This document shows, piece after piece, positions 23,923 through 33,436 of a DNA stretch of 64,000 nt. This DNA comes from Chitinophagaceae bacterium. GTDB taxonomy: Bacteria > Bacteroidota > Bacteroidia > Chitinophagales > Chitinophagaceae. The position numbers were made by a program, and so were the translations under genes. Every line of letters begins with the position of its first letter. The first letter of the stretch is position 1. The stretch lies in contig CANGIT010000003.1 in the NCBI GenBank assembly GCA_947454155.1, positions 143,766-207,765 of the forward strand, given 5' to 3'. The notes beneath the pieces are model-generated. The model saw only the letters and a program-made list of their open reading frames with translations, was not told where the DNA came from and made no database searches.

Positions 23923-25413
23923 TTAAATTCTCACCAACAAATTATTTACAGCAGATTGGGTGAGGTCAATCAAAGGCTGAGGGTATACGCCTATGGCAAA
24001 AATCAAAACAACGACAACCAGCAATGACAGCTTTTCAGTCCATTCGATGTCCTTCAACTCTCCGGTCACCGCATTGGCGCTCCCATAAAAAACCTTCTGG
24101 ATCATATTGAGTGTATACACCGCAGCCAAAATGATACCCAAACCGGCTATTGCGGCAAACCATCTGTTATAATGATACAATCCCGAGAACATCATGAACT
24201 CACCGGTGAATGAGTTGGTTAAAGGAAGCGCGATATTGGCCAAGGCTACAATCACCATGAAAATCGTCAAGGTCGGCATGGTGTTGGCAATACCACTCAA
24301 TTCGCTGATTTTCTTAATTCCTGTTTTTCTTTCTATGACTTCAACCACAATCCACATGCCAATGATATTGATGCCATGGTTAAACATCTGGATCATCACT
24401 CCCTGAATACTCACCTGGTTCATGGCAAATATGGCCGCACACATCAATCCGATATGCGCGATGGATGAATAGGCTACAAGCCTTTTGATATTGTCTTGCA
24501 CCATAGCCACACAACTGGCGTAAACCACACCGATGATGGATAAGATGATGACAACGTTTTTGAAATGAACAGCCGCCATAGGAAATACTGGCAACAACCA
24601 TCTTATCACACCAAACAAACCCATTTTGACCATGATACCACTCAACACCATTGTAACAGAGGTAGGCGCCTGGTCATAGGCGTCCGGCTGCCAAGTATGA
24701 AAAGGAAAAATCGGCATCTTGATGGCAAATGCGATGAAAAACAAAATGAAAAGCCAGTTTTGTTCGCTGGCGGAAAGTTGAACATTGTAAAAAGCACTTA
24801 AGGCAAAGGAATGCATCGTAACCGTGCCATCTTCATATGTATGGGCTCCGGTATGGAGATATACATAAATGATGCCTATCAACATCAAGAGAGATCCCGT
24901 AAACGTGTACACGAAGAATTTAAATGTAGCCTGGATCCTTTTCTCTCCACCCCAAATACTGGAAAGGAAATAGACTGGAATAAGCGCCAGTTCCCAGAAG
25001 AAATAAAATGTCAAAGCGTCAAGCGCCATAAAAACGCCCATCAAGCCCGCTTGTGTCAGCATCATCAATCCGTAAAAAGACTTCGAATTTTTAACCTCCG
25101 CTTTGGCTGTAGCCACAAAAACAAGAGGAAACCCAATGGCCGTAAGTAAAGTAAGCATGCGACCCAAACCATCAAGACCAATAAAGTAATTGGCACCTAT
25201 GTATTTCAGCCAAATGTAGTTGACGTTGTTGTAATTGAGATATCTGCCTTCTTCTTTGAAAAAAAGAGAAGTGACTGCTACACCCAGTACCAACAAGGAA
25301 AATCCCAGTGCAATGGTTCTTGCATTTTTTTCTGTACCAGCTACAAAGCAGAAAACACCTGCTAATATTGGCAGCCAAATCAATAAGTCGGGAAAAGTGA
25401 TATATGTACCCAA
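23923..25413 (-). CDS. nuoM: NADH-quinone oxidoreductase subunit M
   Basis: The 496-residue antiporter-like subunit has the conserved Glu in helix 5 context (YFFWELALIPVYFL) and the Lys-Pro motif FAIKMPIFPFHTWQPDAYDQAPTS. Only a TTG is available as a start at 25413, 12 bases after the nuoL stop; there is no nearby in-frame ATG. It acts in the membrane arm of complex I. Confidence 0.94.
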   Translation of the reverse strand: MGTYITFPDLLIWLPILAGVFCFVAGTEKNARTIALGFSLLVLGVAVTSLFFKEEGRYLNYNNVNYIWLKYIGANYFIGLDGLGRMLTLLTAIGFPLVFVATAKAEVKNSKSFYGLMMLTQAGLMGVFMALDALTFYFFWELALIPVYFLSSIWGGEKRIQATFKFFVYTFTGSLLMLIGIIYVYLHTGAHTYEDGTVTMHSFALSAFYNVQLSASEQNWLFILFFIAFAIKMPIFPFHTWQPDAYDQAPTSVTMVLSGIMVKMGLFGVIRWLLPVFPMAAVHFKNVVIILSIIGVVYASCVAMVQDNIKRLVAYSSIAHIGLMCAAIFAMNQVSIQGVMIQMFNHGINIIGMWIVVEVIERKTGIKKISELSGIANTMPTLTIFMVIVALANIALPLTNSFTGEFMMFSGLYHYNRWFAAIAGLGIILAAVYTLNMIQKVFYGSANAVTGELKDIEWTEKLSLLVVVVLIFAIGVYPQPLIDLTQSAVNNLLVRI

Positions 25414-25425
25414 AGTGTAAGTTTT

Positions 25426-27309
25426 TTAAAGGAAAAATTGAATGAAAAATAAAATGATCATGCCGATAACCATCAACAGTACATAAGCGCCTACCTGTCC
25501 GCTTTGCAACCAGCGCAACTGACGACTGCTGTAATTGACAAAGCGCCCTACCCCGTTCACTGTGCCATCCACCACTTTTGATTCGATGACGTTATTTAGA
25601 AATGATGATATTGATTTAAGTGGCTTTACAATCACCATATCATACAGCTCATCCACATACCATTTGTTCTCGAGCCATTTGCTTAATCCGGTAGCCTGAC
25701 CTTCTACGCGATAATTCTTGAATCTTATCCAAGCGAATAAAATGGAGATAAGCACCAATACAGATGAAATACCCATCAGCATATATTCTGTATTGTGCGA
25801 CAATTCATGTGAGGAATGGCCTACTACAGGAGATAGAAATTCGGCCAGTTGATGATGTCCTCCCAACGCTTCAGGAACGCCAACATAACCTCCGATAATA
25901 CTAAGTATAGCAAGAATAATCAGCGGCAATGTCATCGCCTTCGGACTTTCATGCAAGTGATGTTTCTGATCGTGAGTGCCTCTGAAACTTCCTGTAAAAG
26001 TGATGATATAAAGACGAAACATATAGAATGCAGTCAGTAACGCAGCGAATAGCGTGGCGCCAAAAATTACGGGGTTGTGTGCAAAAGCGCCGGCCAGGAT
26101 TTCATCTTTCGAAAAGAAGCCCGAAAATCCGGGTATGCCTGCAATGGCCAGACAGCCGATCAAAAATGTGATGCTGGTAATTTTCATATGTTTGTGCAAG
26201 CCCCCCATTTTGCGAATATCCTGTTCTCCACCCATAGCATGAATCACACTTCCACTTCCGAGGAACATCAGCGCTTTGAAGAAGGCATGCGTCAGCACGT
26301 GGAATACTGCCGCCACATAGTTGCCTGTCCCCAAAGCAATGAACATGAATCCCAGCTGACTCACGGTAGAGTATGCGAGCACTTTTTTAATGTCATTTTG
26401 TTTGATGGCTATGGAGGCAGCCAAAAGCGCAGTTGCCAATCCGATGACAAGAATGACATTTTGCGTGGTATGCGCCAATGAAAACAGTGCATTGCTTCTT
26501 GAAATCATATAGATACCTGCCGTCACCATGGTAGCGGCGTGAATCAATGCACTCACGGGTGTTGGACCCGCCATCGCATCGGGAAGCCAGGTATACAAAG
26601 GTATTTGCGCACTTTTACCGGTAGCCCCCACAAACATCAGGAGCGTAATACCTGTGATGTCAGCAGCAGACAATTTGGCCAGGCTGGCGGCTGTAAAAAC
26701 CTGATCGTATTCAATGGTTCCCACCTTGGCCAGCAGCCAGAATACGGCGAGTAAAAAACCCAGATCTCCTATACGGTTCATGATAAATGCCTTCTTGGCG
26801 GCATTGGTGTAATCAGTATTTCTGTACCAATATCCGATGAGCAAGTAGGAACACAATCCAACACCTTCCCATCCGATGAACATGATCACAAAATTGGACC
26901 CCATCACCAGCAACAGCATGGAGAACACGAAGAGATTGAGGTAAGCGAAATATTTGGCGAAATCCTTATTATCCTCATCGTGCATGTATGAAGTTGAATA
27001 CACATGAATCAGAAAACCGACACCGGTGATGATCATCAAAAACAACGAAGAAAGCTGGTCTATCTTGAAATCAAATGCAATCTTCAATCCCTTTGTTTGA
27101 ATGAAATTAAAAAGATGAATATTGGCTGTTTGGTGATGAGTGACTTGAGCAAAAAGCAGTGCGCTGATGATAAATGACCCCAATACCATCATGCTGGCTA
27201 TGCCACCTGAGATTGTTTTGTTAAGGTTCTTTCGTCCCAGACCATTGATGATGAAACCAATCAATGGAAATACGGGCACAAGCCAGGCTAATTGTATAAT
27301 ACTGTTCAT
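25426..27309 (-). CDS. nuoL: NADH-quinone oxidoreductase subunit L
   Basis: The 627-residue subunit has the antiporter-like core (GWEGVGLCSYLLIGYWY and KSAQIPLYTWLPDAMAGPTPVSALIHAATMV) plus the C-terminal lateral helix typical of NuoL (about 570-627). The ATG at 27309 is preferred; the longer frame starts at a TTG two codons earlier. It is the distal proton pump of complex I. Confidence 0.95.
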   Translation of the reverse strand: MNSIIQLAWLVPVFPLIGFIINGLGRKNLNKTISGGIASMMVLGSFIISALLFAQVTHHQTANIHLFNFIQTKGLKIAFDFKIDQLSSLFLMIITGVGFLIHVYSTSYMHDEDNKDFAKYFAYLNLFVFSMLLLVMGSNFVIMFIGWEGVGLCSYLLIGYWYRNTDYTNAAKKAFIMNRIGDLGFLLAVFWLLAKVGTIEYDQVFTAASLAKLSAADITGITLLMFVGATGKSAQIPLYTWLPDAMAGPTPVSALIHAATMVTAGIYMISRSNALFSLAHTTQNVILVIGLATALLAASIAIKQNDIKKVLAYSTVSQLGFMFIALGTGNYVAAVFHVLTHAFFKALMFLGSGSVIHAMGGEQDIRKMGGLHKHMKITSITFLIGCLAIAGIPGFSGFFSKDEILAGAFAHNPVIFGATLFAALLTAFYMFRLYIITFTGSFRGTHDQKHHLHESPKAMTLPLIILAILSIIGGYVGVPEALGGHHQLAEFLSPVVGHSSHELSHNTEYMLMGISSVLVLISILFAWIRFKNYRVEGQATGLSKWLENKWYVDELYDMVIVKPLKSISSFLNNVIESKVVDGTVNGVGRFVNYSSRQLRWLQSGQVGAYVLLMVIGMIILFFIQFFL

Positions 27310-27357
27310 AAGCAATAAAACCGATTCACGCTGGGCGAATCAGCTTGTTTTGATTTA

Positions 27358-27690
27358 TTAATTTTTCAATCTGTTCAAAAAGTTCACATCAACGGTGTGT
27401 ACATTCCTGTACATCATCACAATAATCGCCAAGCCTACACTCACTTCCGCTGCGGCCACTACCATGATGAAGAAAACAAAAATCTGCGCGTCGCTGGCCA
27501 GGTTGGGTGATGCTTGCGCCGCGGCTTCCAGGGCATGCATTTTAGAGAAGGCCACCAGTAAAAGGTTGACGGCATTCAGCATCAGTTCCACACACATAAA
27601 AATGATGATCGCATTGCGACGAACCAGCACACCCACCACGCCTATGGTAAACAACACCATCGACAGTATGATATAAGCTTTGATATCCAT
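27358..27690 (-). CDS. nuoK: NADH-quinone oxidoreductase subunit K
   Basis: The 110-residue protein has three membrane helices with the buried Glu in [18 protein letters not shown] and a second in [12 protein letters not shown], both needed for proton transfer. The length is normal. It begins at ATG 27690. Confidence 0.95.
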   Translation of the reverse strand: MDIKAYIILSMVLFTIGVVGVLVRRNAIIIFMCVELMLNAVNLLLVAFSKMHALEAAAQASPNLASDAQIFVFFIMVVAAAEVSVGLAIIVMMYRNVHTVDVNFLNRLKN

Positions 27691-27714
27691 ATTCAATTTT
27701 TCTAAAAATGATAA

Positions 27715-28212
27715 TTAGTCTTTTTTTCCTATCACCACGGCACCGATCATCGCACTGAGAAACAGCACACTGCTGATTTCAAAAGGCAGTACATAATTCT
27801 TGAAAAGATTCAATCCCAGTACTTTGATCAAACCCGTGTCGCCTGTTTTGAGTTCTATAGGCATCTCCACATCCATCTTATTCAAAGCGGTGATGATAAT
27901 CAAGAGCAATGCGCCTCCGGACAATACGCCCACCAGCTGCAACCTGTAATTTTTCACCGGCTCGGTTTCTGCATTCAGATTCATCAGCATCACCACAAAC
28001 AGGAACAAAACCATGATGGCACCGGCATAAACGATGATGTTTACGATAGCCAGGAACTGGGCGTTGAGCAGAATATAATGACCGGAGATGGCAAAGAAAA
28101 CCACAATCAGCCAAAGCACACTATGTACAGGACTTTTACTGGTGATCATCATAACAGCGCTTCCAACGGCCATTACAGATAACAAAATGAATAATAGAGT
28201 TGTAATGTTCAT
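27715..28212 (-). CDS. nuoJ: NADH-quinone oxidoreductase subunit J
   Basis: The 165-residue protein has five membrane helices with the conserved pattern GHYILLNAQFLAIVNIIVYAGAIMVLFLFVVMLMN, which holds the helix-3 pi-bulge region of NuoJ. It lies 9 bases downstream of nuoI. Confidence 0.95.
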   Translation of the reverse strand: MNITTLLFILLSVMAVGSAVMMITSKSPVHSVLWLIVVFFAISGHYILLNAQFLAIVNIIVYAGAIMVLFLFVVMLMNLNAETEPVKNYRLQLVGVLSGGALLLIIITALNKMDVEMPIELKTGDTGLIKVLGLNLFKNYVLPFEISSVLFLSAMIGAVVIGKKD

Positions 28213-28221
28213 GGTATAGAA

Positions 28222-28776
28222 TTAGTTGACCATTGTTTTATTTGCCCTGTTACCTAATGCTTCTTGATAAGCTTCGGGATTTTCTTTGGGATGAGGAATA
28301 AGTAAATCTTGTTTGTTGTAGATAAACTGCTTGCGCTGATAATCTGCAGGGGTGAATGTTTCACTGAGATAAATAGCATCTTTTGGACAAGCCTCTTCAC
28401 AGAGTCCGCAAAAAATGCAACGCAGCATGTTGATCTCGTATTTGGCTGCATATTTTTCTTCTTTGTACAAATGCTCTTCTCCAGATTCACGCTCGGCAGC
28501 CTCCATCGTAATGGCTTCAGCCGGACAAGCCACGGCGCACAAGCCACAGGCTGTACAATTTTCTCTTCCTTCCTCATCGCGATTCAGAATCTGCAATCCG
28601 CGAAAAACAGGACTGAAAGGTCTTTTCTTTTCGGGATAGTTGATGGTAGGCTTCTTCTTGAAAATATGACTGAACGTAATGGCCATGCCATGCACGATCG
28701 CAGGCAGGTAAAGCTTCTCCATGAAGCTCATGGGGGCCCTGTTGACCGGCTTTACTTTATTGGTTAATGCTTTCAT
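28222..28776 (-). CDS. nuoI: NADH-quinone oxidoreductase subunit I
   Basis: The 184-residue subunit carries two 4Fe-4S clusters (N6a, N6b) bound by CTACGLCAVACP (about 75-86) and CIFCGLCEEACP (about 120-131). It passes electrons from the peripheral arm towards NuoB. The length and motif spacing are typical. Confidence 0.96.
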   Translation of the reverse strand: MKALTNKVKPVNRAPMSFMEKLYLPAIVHGMAITFSHIFKKKPTINYPEKKRPFSPVFRGLQILNRDEEGRENCTACGLCAVACPAEAITMEAAERESGEEHLYKEEKYAAKYEINMLRCIFCGLCEEACPKDAIYLSETFTPADYQRKQFIYNKQDLLIPHPKENPEAYQEALGNRANKTMVN

Positions 28777-28851
28777 TATTAATAATTCAAAATAAAAAAT
28801 TCAATTGTCAAAATCCTCTGCTTCAATACAATCTTCAATATTTAGTCTCTC

Positions 28852-29895
28852 TTACTTCATCCACAACGACAACGCTCCAGTGGCCAGCATGTTGAACAAG
28901 GCCAGTGGAATGAGGATCCTCCATCCCAAGTGCATCAATTGATCGTATCTGAATCTGGGGATCGTCCATCTTACCCACATGAAAATGAAGATAAAAATGG
29001 CCACTTTGATCATCAGCGCAACAACACCTACGATGGCCAGCACATTGGTGGAGAACATCGCTGCCTCATTGATGAAGGGGATATCGTAACCTCCAAAAAA
29101 CAACGTAGACATGATGACACTGCTGACAAACATGTTGATGTATTCTGAGAAAAGGAAAAAGCCCAGTTTCATCGAAGAGTATTCGGTATGATAGCCGCCA
29201 ATCAGTTCATTTTCGGCTTCAGGCAGATCAAAAGGCGTACGGTTACATTCTGCGAATGCGCAAATCAGGAAAATCAGAAATCCAAGCGGCTGGTAAACCA
29301 CATTGTAGAAACCATGCTGTTGCTGAAGCACCATTTGTTTTAGGCTGAGGTTGCCCGTTATCAGCAAGAGGGAAATCATGGAAATCCCCATGGCCAGCTC
29401 ATAACTGATGATCTGAGAAGCAGCGCGTAAACCACCAAGCAAAGAAAACTTGTTGTTACTGGCCCAAGAGCCGATCATGATGCCATAAACCCCCAAACTC
29501 ACCACGCCAAAAACATACAAGATGCCTACGTCGATATCCGCAATTTGCAAGCTGACTTTCCTGCCGGCAATTTCAATCACATCTCCCCAAGGAATCACGG
29601 CACTCGTCATCATGGCCGTCATCATGGCCAAGGCAGGACCAAGAATGAAAAGGAATTTGGAAGAAAAATCGGGAATGATTTCCTCCTTGAAAAAAAGTTT
29701 CAGACCATCTGCCAAAGGCTGCAACATTCCAAAAGGACCGGCACGATTGGGCCCTCTTCTGTCTTGCAAAATGGCCGCCACTTTTCTTTCGGCGAAAGTG
29801 GTGTACATGGCGATTACGAGTGATGCGGAGATGACCACAACAATCAAAATCAGTTTTTCTAGTATAAAAGCCAGGTCTATAATTTGAAGCATCAT
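28852..29895 (-). CDS. nuoH: NADH-quinone oxidoreductase subunit H
   Basis: The 347-residue subunit has eight helices and the conserved AERKVAAILQDRRGPNRAGPFGMLQPLADGLKL and AECNRTPFDLPEAENELIGGYHTEYSSM segments, which line the quinone site. It is followed by a 75-base gap to nuoI without visible signals. Confidence 0.96.
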   Translation of the reverse strand: MMLQIIDLAFILEKLILIVVVISASLVIAMYTTFAERKVAAILQDRRGPNRAGPFGMLQPLADGLKLFFKEEIIPDFSSKFLFILGPALAMMTAMMTSAVIPWGDVIEIAGRKVSLQIADIDVGILYVFGVVSLGVYGIMIGSWASNNKFSLLGGLRAASQIISYELAMGISMISLLLITGNLSLKQMVLQQQHGFYNVVYQPLGFLIFLICAFAECNRTPFDLPEAENELIGGYHTEYSSMKLGFFLFSEYINMFVSSVIMSTLFFGGYDIPFINEAAMFSTNVLAIVGVVALMIKVAIFIFIFMWVRWTIPRFRYDQLMHLGWRILIPLALFNMLATGALSLWMK

Positions 29896-29896
29896 T

Positions 29897-31003
29897 TTAC
29901 TTTTTAAAGTCGCTGGAATGAGCAGGTCTGTCGATTTCGCTCAGATGAATATCAGGATTGTTAACGCCACTCACGCTGTGGATGTCCATCAACAATTTTG
30001 GTTCTACGCCGTGCATCACTTTCTTCACAGTTTCCTGCGGCATATTCAGTGTTTGGTATTTGTTCAAACCGATCACGGAGTGGCGGCTGATGGTTGTTAC
30101 ACCTTCAATGGTCCACTGTGAAGTTTGTTTGGACTCGAAACGGCAGGTATTGCAAATCCAACCTGTTTTTCCGTCAAAACTCTGCACCTCTCCCCATTCA
30201 TCTTTACGAGCCGTAACCCTGAACACCTCATCGCCTCTCAGCCAAAGGGTGGCTTTGCCACAACATCCCGGGGTTGTACAATTTCTGTGCGCATCAACCG
30301 GCTTGGTAAACCAAACTCTGTTTTTAAATCGGAAAGTCTTGTCGGTGAGTGCGCCAACAGGACATACATCAATCATGTTGCCACTGAAGTCATTGTCGAT
30401 GGCCTTGGTGATGTAAGTGGAGATTTGTGCATGATCGCCTCTGTCGATCACACCATGTGAGCGACTGTCGGTGATTTGGTCGGCCACATACGTACAACGG
30501 TAGCAAAGGATGCAACGGTTCATGTGCAGCTGTATGTAAGGTCCGATGTCGATTCTTTTGAAAGTGCGTCTGGAGAACTCATAACGTGTCCCTGCTTTGC
30601 CATGATCATAACCCAGATCTTGGAGATGGCATTCACCGGCCTGATCGCAAATCGGGCAGTCGAGCGGATGATTCAGCAACAAGAATTCCACCACACCGGC
30701 ACGAGCATCGGGCACTTTTTCACTGGTGATGTTTTTCACTACCATACCATCCATCACTCCAGTGCGGCAGCTGGCCACTAATTTAGGCATCGGACGCGGA
30801 TCGGCGGCAGAGCCTGCGGCCACTTCCACCAAACAGGTGCGGCATTTACCGCCACTACCTTGCAACTTGCTGTAATAGCACATTGCGGGCGGAGTAACAT
30901 CACCTCCAATCATACGGGCGGCCTGTAAAATGGTGGTGCCGGGATCAACCTCAACAGTGATGTTGTCGATAGTGACTTTTATTTTATTTGATACAGTTTC
31001 CAT
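29897..31003 (-). CDS. nuoG: NADH-quinone oxidoreductase subunit G, short form
   Basis: The 368-residue protein has a 2Fe-2S ferredoxin domain (N1b, with CYYSKLQGSGGKCRTC). A His/Cys 4Fe-4S site follows (N5, HPLDCPICDQAGECHLQD), then NuoG cluster sites (NRCILCYRC, DVCPVGALT). Last is a Mop-type 4Fe-4S motif (CTTPGCC then WICNTC). The chain stops shortly afterwards, whereas proteobacterial NuoG continues with a molybdopterin-oxidoreductase-like domain to about 900 residues. The start is ATG 31003. This short form occurs in related Bacteroidota, so it is probably functional. Confidence 0.92.
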   Translation of the reverse strand: METVSNKIKVTIDNITVEVDPGTTILQAARMIGGDVTPPAMCYYSKLQGSGGKCRTCLVEVAAGSAADPRPMPKLVASCRTGVMDGMVVKNITSEKVPDARAGVVEFLLLNHPLDCPICDQAGECHLQDLGYDHGKAGTRYEFSRRTFKRIDIGPYIQLHMNRCILCYRCTYVADQITDSRSHGVIDRGDHAQISTYITKAIDNDFSGNMIDVCPVGALTDKTFRFKNRVWFTKPVDAHRNCTTPGCCGKATLWLRGDEVFRVTARKDEWGEVQSFDGKTGWICNTCRFESKQTSQWTIEGVTTISRHSVIGLNKYQTLNMPQETVKKVMHGVEPKLLMDIHSVSGVNNPDIHLSEIDRPAHSSDFKK

Positions 31004-31037
31004 AATAATCAAAATTCAAAAGGCAATTAATTAATGT

Positions 31038-32387
31038 TTAGCCGGCAACCTGAATCGGATCTGCATAATTGGCCAGACCATAATTTTGAGTCAGGCATTT
31101 TTCAGGATTCTTCACATGCCATTCAAACTCATCACGGAAATGGCGAATAGCTGCAGCTACCGGCCAGGCAGCGGCATCTCCCAAAGGACAAATGGTATTA
31201 CCTTCAATTCTGCGTTGGATATCCCAAAGCAGATCAATGTCTTTCATCTCACCTTTTCCTGTTTCAATCTTTTGTAAAATCTTTTCCATCCACCCGGTTC
31301 CTTCGCGGCAAGGACTGCATTGTCCGCAACTTTCGTGGCGATAGAACCGCGCCAGGGTGTAGGTATGTTTTACTATACATTGGTCTTCATCCAACACGAT
31401 GAATCCTCCCGACCCCATCATGGTACCGGTGGCAAATCCGCCATCACTGAGGCTTTCATAGTTCATCAACCTTTTTTCACCTTTTGCTGTGGTGAGGAGC
31501 AGATTGGCAGGCACAATAGGTACAGAAGATCCGCCAGGAATACAGGCTTTCAACCTTTTCCCATTGGGAATGCCGCCGCAATATTCATCACTGAAAATGA
31601 ACTCCTCCACAGAAATGGTCATATCAATTTCGTATACGCCGGGTTTATTGATGTTGCCACAGGCCGAAATCAACTTGGTACCCGTAGAACGTCCGATACC
31701 TATTTTGGCATATTCGTCGCCACCTTCATTGATGATAGGTACAACTGCTGCGATGGTTTCAACATTGTTCACCACTGTTGGGCAACCCCATAAACCTTTA
31801 ACAGCCGGGAATGGCGGTTTGATTCTTGGATTTCCTCTTTTGCCTTCCAAAGATTCGAGCAAAGCGGTTTCTTCGCCGCAGATGTATGCCCCGGCGCCTC
31901 TTTGCACAAATATGTTGCAATCAAATCCACTGCCCTGAATATTTTTACCCAGCCAGCCGTTTTGATGCGCTTCCTTGATGGCCTCTTCCAAAATATCGGC
32001 CACCCAATCATATTCTCCTCTGATATAGATATAACTATTGTTGCTACCCAAAGCGAAAGAAGCCACAATCATTCCTTCAATCAACAGATGAGGAATGAAC
32101 TCCATCAGATAACGATCTTTGAAAGTTCCGGGCTCACTCTCATCGGCGTTCACAACAAGGTAACGGGGAACGCCTTCGGGTTTGGCCAAAAAGCTCCATT
32201 TCATCCCAGTAGGGAAGCCTGCTCCACCACGACCGCGAAGACCGCTTTTTTTCACTTCTTCGACTATGTCGGCCGGTTGCATTTTCAATGCTTTCTCAAT
32301 ACTTGCGTATCCGCCTTCGCGCCTGTAAACATCAAAATGTCGGATGCCTTCAACATGCGCTTTGTTCAATAATAGTTTTTTGCTCAT
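31038..32387 (-). CDS. nuoF: NADH-quinone oxidoreductase subunit F
   Basis: The 449-residue NADH-oxidising subunit has an FMN site (GRGGAGFPTGMKWSF), an NADH site (GAGAYICGEETALLESLEGKRGNPR) and a 4Fe-4S cluster (ESCGQCSPCREGT plus a later Cys). ATG 32387 was chosen over a GTG at 32396. It lies 17 bases after the VOC gene stop. Confidence 0.96.
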   Translation of the reverse strand: MSKKLLLNKAHVEGIRHFDVYRREGGYASIEKALKMQPADIVEEVKKSGLRGRGGAGFPTGMKWSFLAKPEGVPRYLVVNADESEPGTFKDRYLMEFIPHLLIEGMIVASFALGSNNSYIYIRGEYDWVADILEEAIKEAHQNGWLGKNIQGSGFDCNIFVQRGAGAYICGEETALLESLEGKRGNPRIKPPFPAVKGLWGCPTVVNNVETIAAVVPIINEGGDEYAKIGIGRSTGTKLISACGNINKPGVYEIDMTISVEEFIFSDEYCGGIPNGKRLKACIPGGSSVPIVPANLLLTTAKGEKRLMNYESLSDGGFATGTMMGSGGFIVLDEDQCIVKHTYTLARFYRHESCGQCSPCREGTGWMEKILQKIETGKGEMKDIDLLWDIQRRIEGNTICPLGDAAAWPVAAAIRHFRDEFEWHVKNPEKCLTQNYGLANYADPIQVAG

Positions 32388-32404
32388 ATGCGTCACGAAT
32401 GAAA

Positions 32405-32824
32405 TCAGTCATTCCTGGGTTTATCGTAATTAAACATCCATTGAATTCCGAAGCGGTCTTTCAAAATGCCAAAACGGGCATCCCAGAAAGTATCCTGAAG
32501 TGGCATCACGATTGTGGATCCTTCCGACAAGGCTTCAAAAGTATCATTGATGGTTTTTTCATCAGTAAAATTGATCGACAAGCTGATCATTTCACCTCTT
32601 TGAACAAGCTGGTCAGCACTGCGGGTATCAGAGGTCATGATGGTCAAATTGCCTGCTTTCAGTATGGCATGCATCACACGGTCTTTATCTGCCTCTTCGG
32701 CATGTGGATTTACATCACCGAAAGTTTGCAGACTTAATAACTGACCCCCTAAAGCTTTGGCATAAAACTCAAAGGCCGCTCTGGCTTGTCCGTTAAAAGT
32801 GAGATATGGTATGATGGCCTCCAT
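32405..32824 (-). CDS. VOC/PhnB-like glyoxalase-fold protein inserted in the nuo operon
   Basis: The 139-residue protein has two beta-alpha-beta-beta-beta units and the PhnB-type start IIPYLTFNGQARAAFEFYAKALGG, followed by MHAILKAGNLTIMTSD and FGILKDRFGIQWMFN strands. It has no obvious enzyme-specific residues beyond the fold. It lies 6 bases after nuoE and 17 bases before nuoF, in the same direction, so it is transcribed within the complex I operon. Complex I has no known VOC subunit; the role is unknown. Confidence 0.85.
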   Translation of the reverse strand: MEAIIPYLTFNGQARAAFEFYAKALGGQLLSLQTFGDVNPHAEEADKDRVMHAILKAGNLTIMTSDTRSADQLVQRGEMISLSINFTDEKTINDTFEALSEGSTIVMPLQDTFWDARFGILKDRFGIQWMFNYDKPRND

Positions 32825-32830
32825 TCTTTC

Positions 32831-33316
32831 TTATTTGTTTCTGCATTCTTCAATGATCTGATCCACGCTTTCTTTGGTAAGATGTTCTCTGTAATGTTTG
32901 CCCAATTGCATCATCGGCGCATAGCCGCAGGCTCCCAAGCATTCCACGGTTTTCAGTGTGAACATTCCGTCTGCTGTGGTTTCGCCTACTTTGATGTTCA
33001 GCTTTTTTTTGATGTAATCGATAATATCGTCACATCCTCTCAGCATGCAGGGGCCGGTTTGACAAACTTCAAAAACATGTTTCCCTACAGGCTTCAAATT
33101 GAACATGCTGTAAAAGCTGGCCACCTCATAAACTTCAATGGGTGTGATTTTTAAAAGCGCTGCCACATAGTCCATCACCGGCGTATCCAGCCATCCGTCA
33201 AATTCCACTTGCGCAAGATGCAACACAGGAATCAATGCGCTTTTTTGTTTACCATCGGGATAACGAGCAATAATCTCGTTCACTCTCGAAATGGTTTTTT
33301 CGTTAAACTGAATCAT
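32831..33316 (-). CDS. nuoE: NADH-quinone oxidoreductase subunit E
   Basis: The 161-residue thioredoxin-like 2Fe-2S protein (cluster N1a) has Cys in CQTGPCMLRG and in ECLGACGYAPM. It partners NuoF in the NADH dehydrogenase module. A 120-base gap separates it from nuoD; it holds AT-rich repeats of TTTATGGGTTT type but no clear promoter. Confidence 0.95.
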   Translation of the reverse strand: MIQFNEKTISRVNEIIARYPDGKQKSALIPVLHLAQVEFDGWLDTPVMDYVAALLKITPIEVYEVASFYSMFNLKPVGKHVFEVCQTGPCMLRGCDDIIDYIKKKLNIKVGETTADGMFTLKTVECLGACGYAPMMQLGKHYREHLTKESVDQIIEECRNK

Positions 33317-33436
33317 ATTTATAGTTCAATAAGTTCTATTGGTTTAATAGGTTTTATGGGTTTGTAATAATTGCAGGTTTATGAGTTTTACTGCAAATCA
33401 ATCATCACCCATTAATCATCCCCAATCACAAATATC

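Noticed and set aside
31489..32372. Plus-strand frames over nuoF
   Set aside because: They have no start signals or recognisable domains, and nuoF itself explains the DNA.
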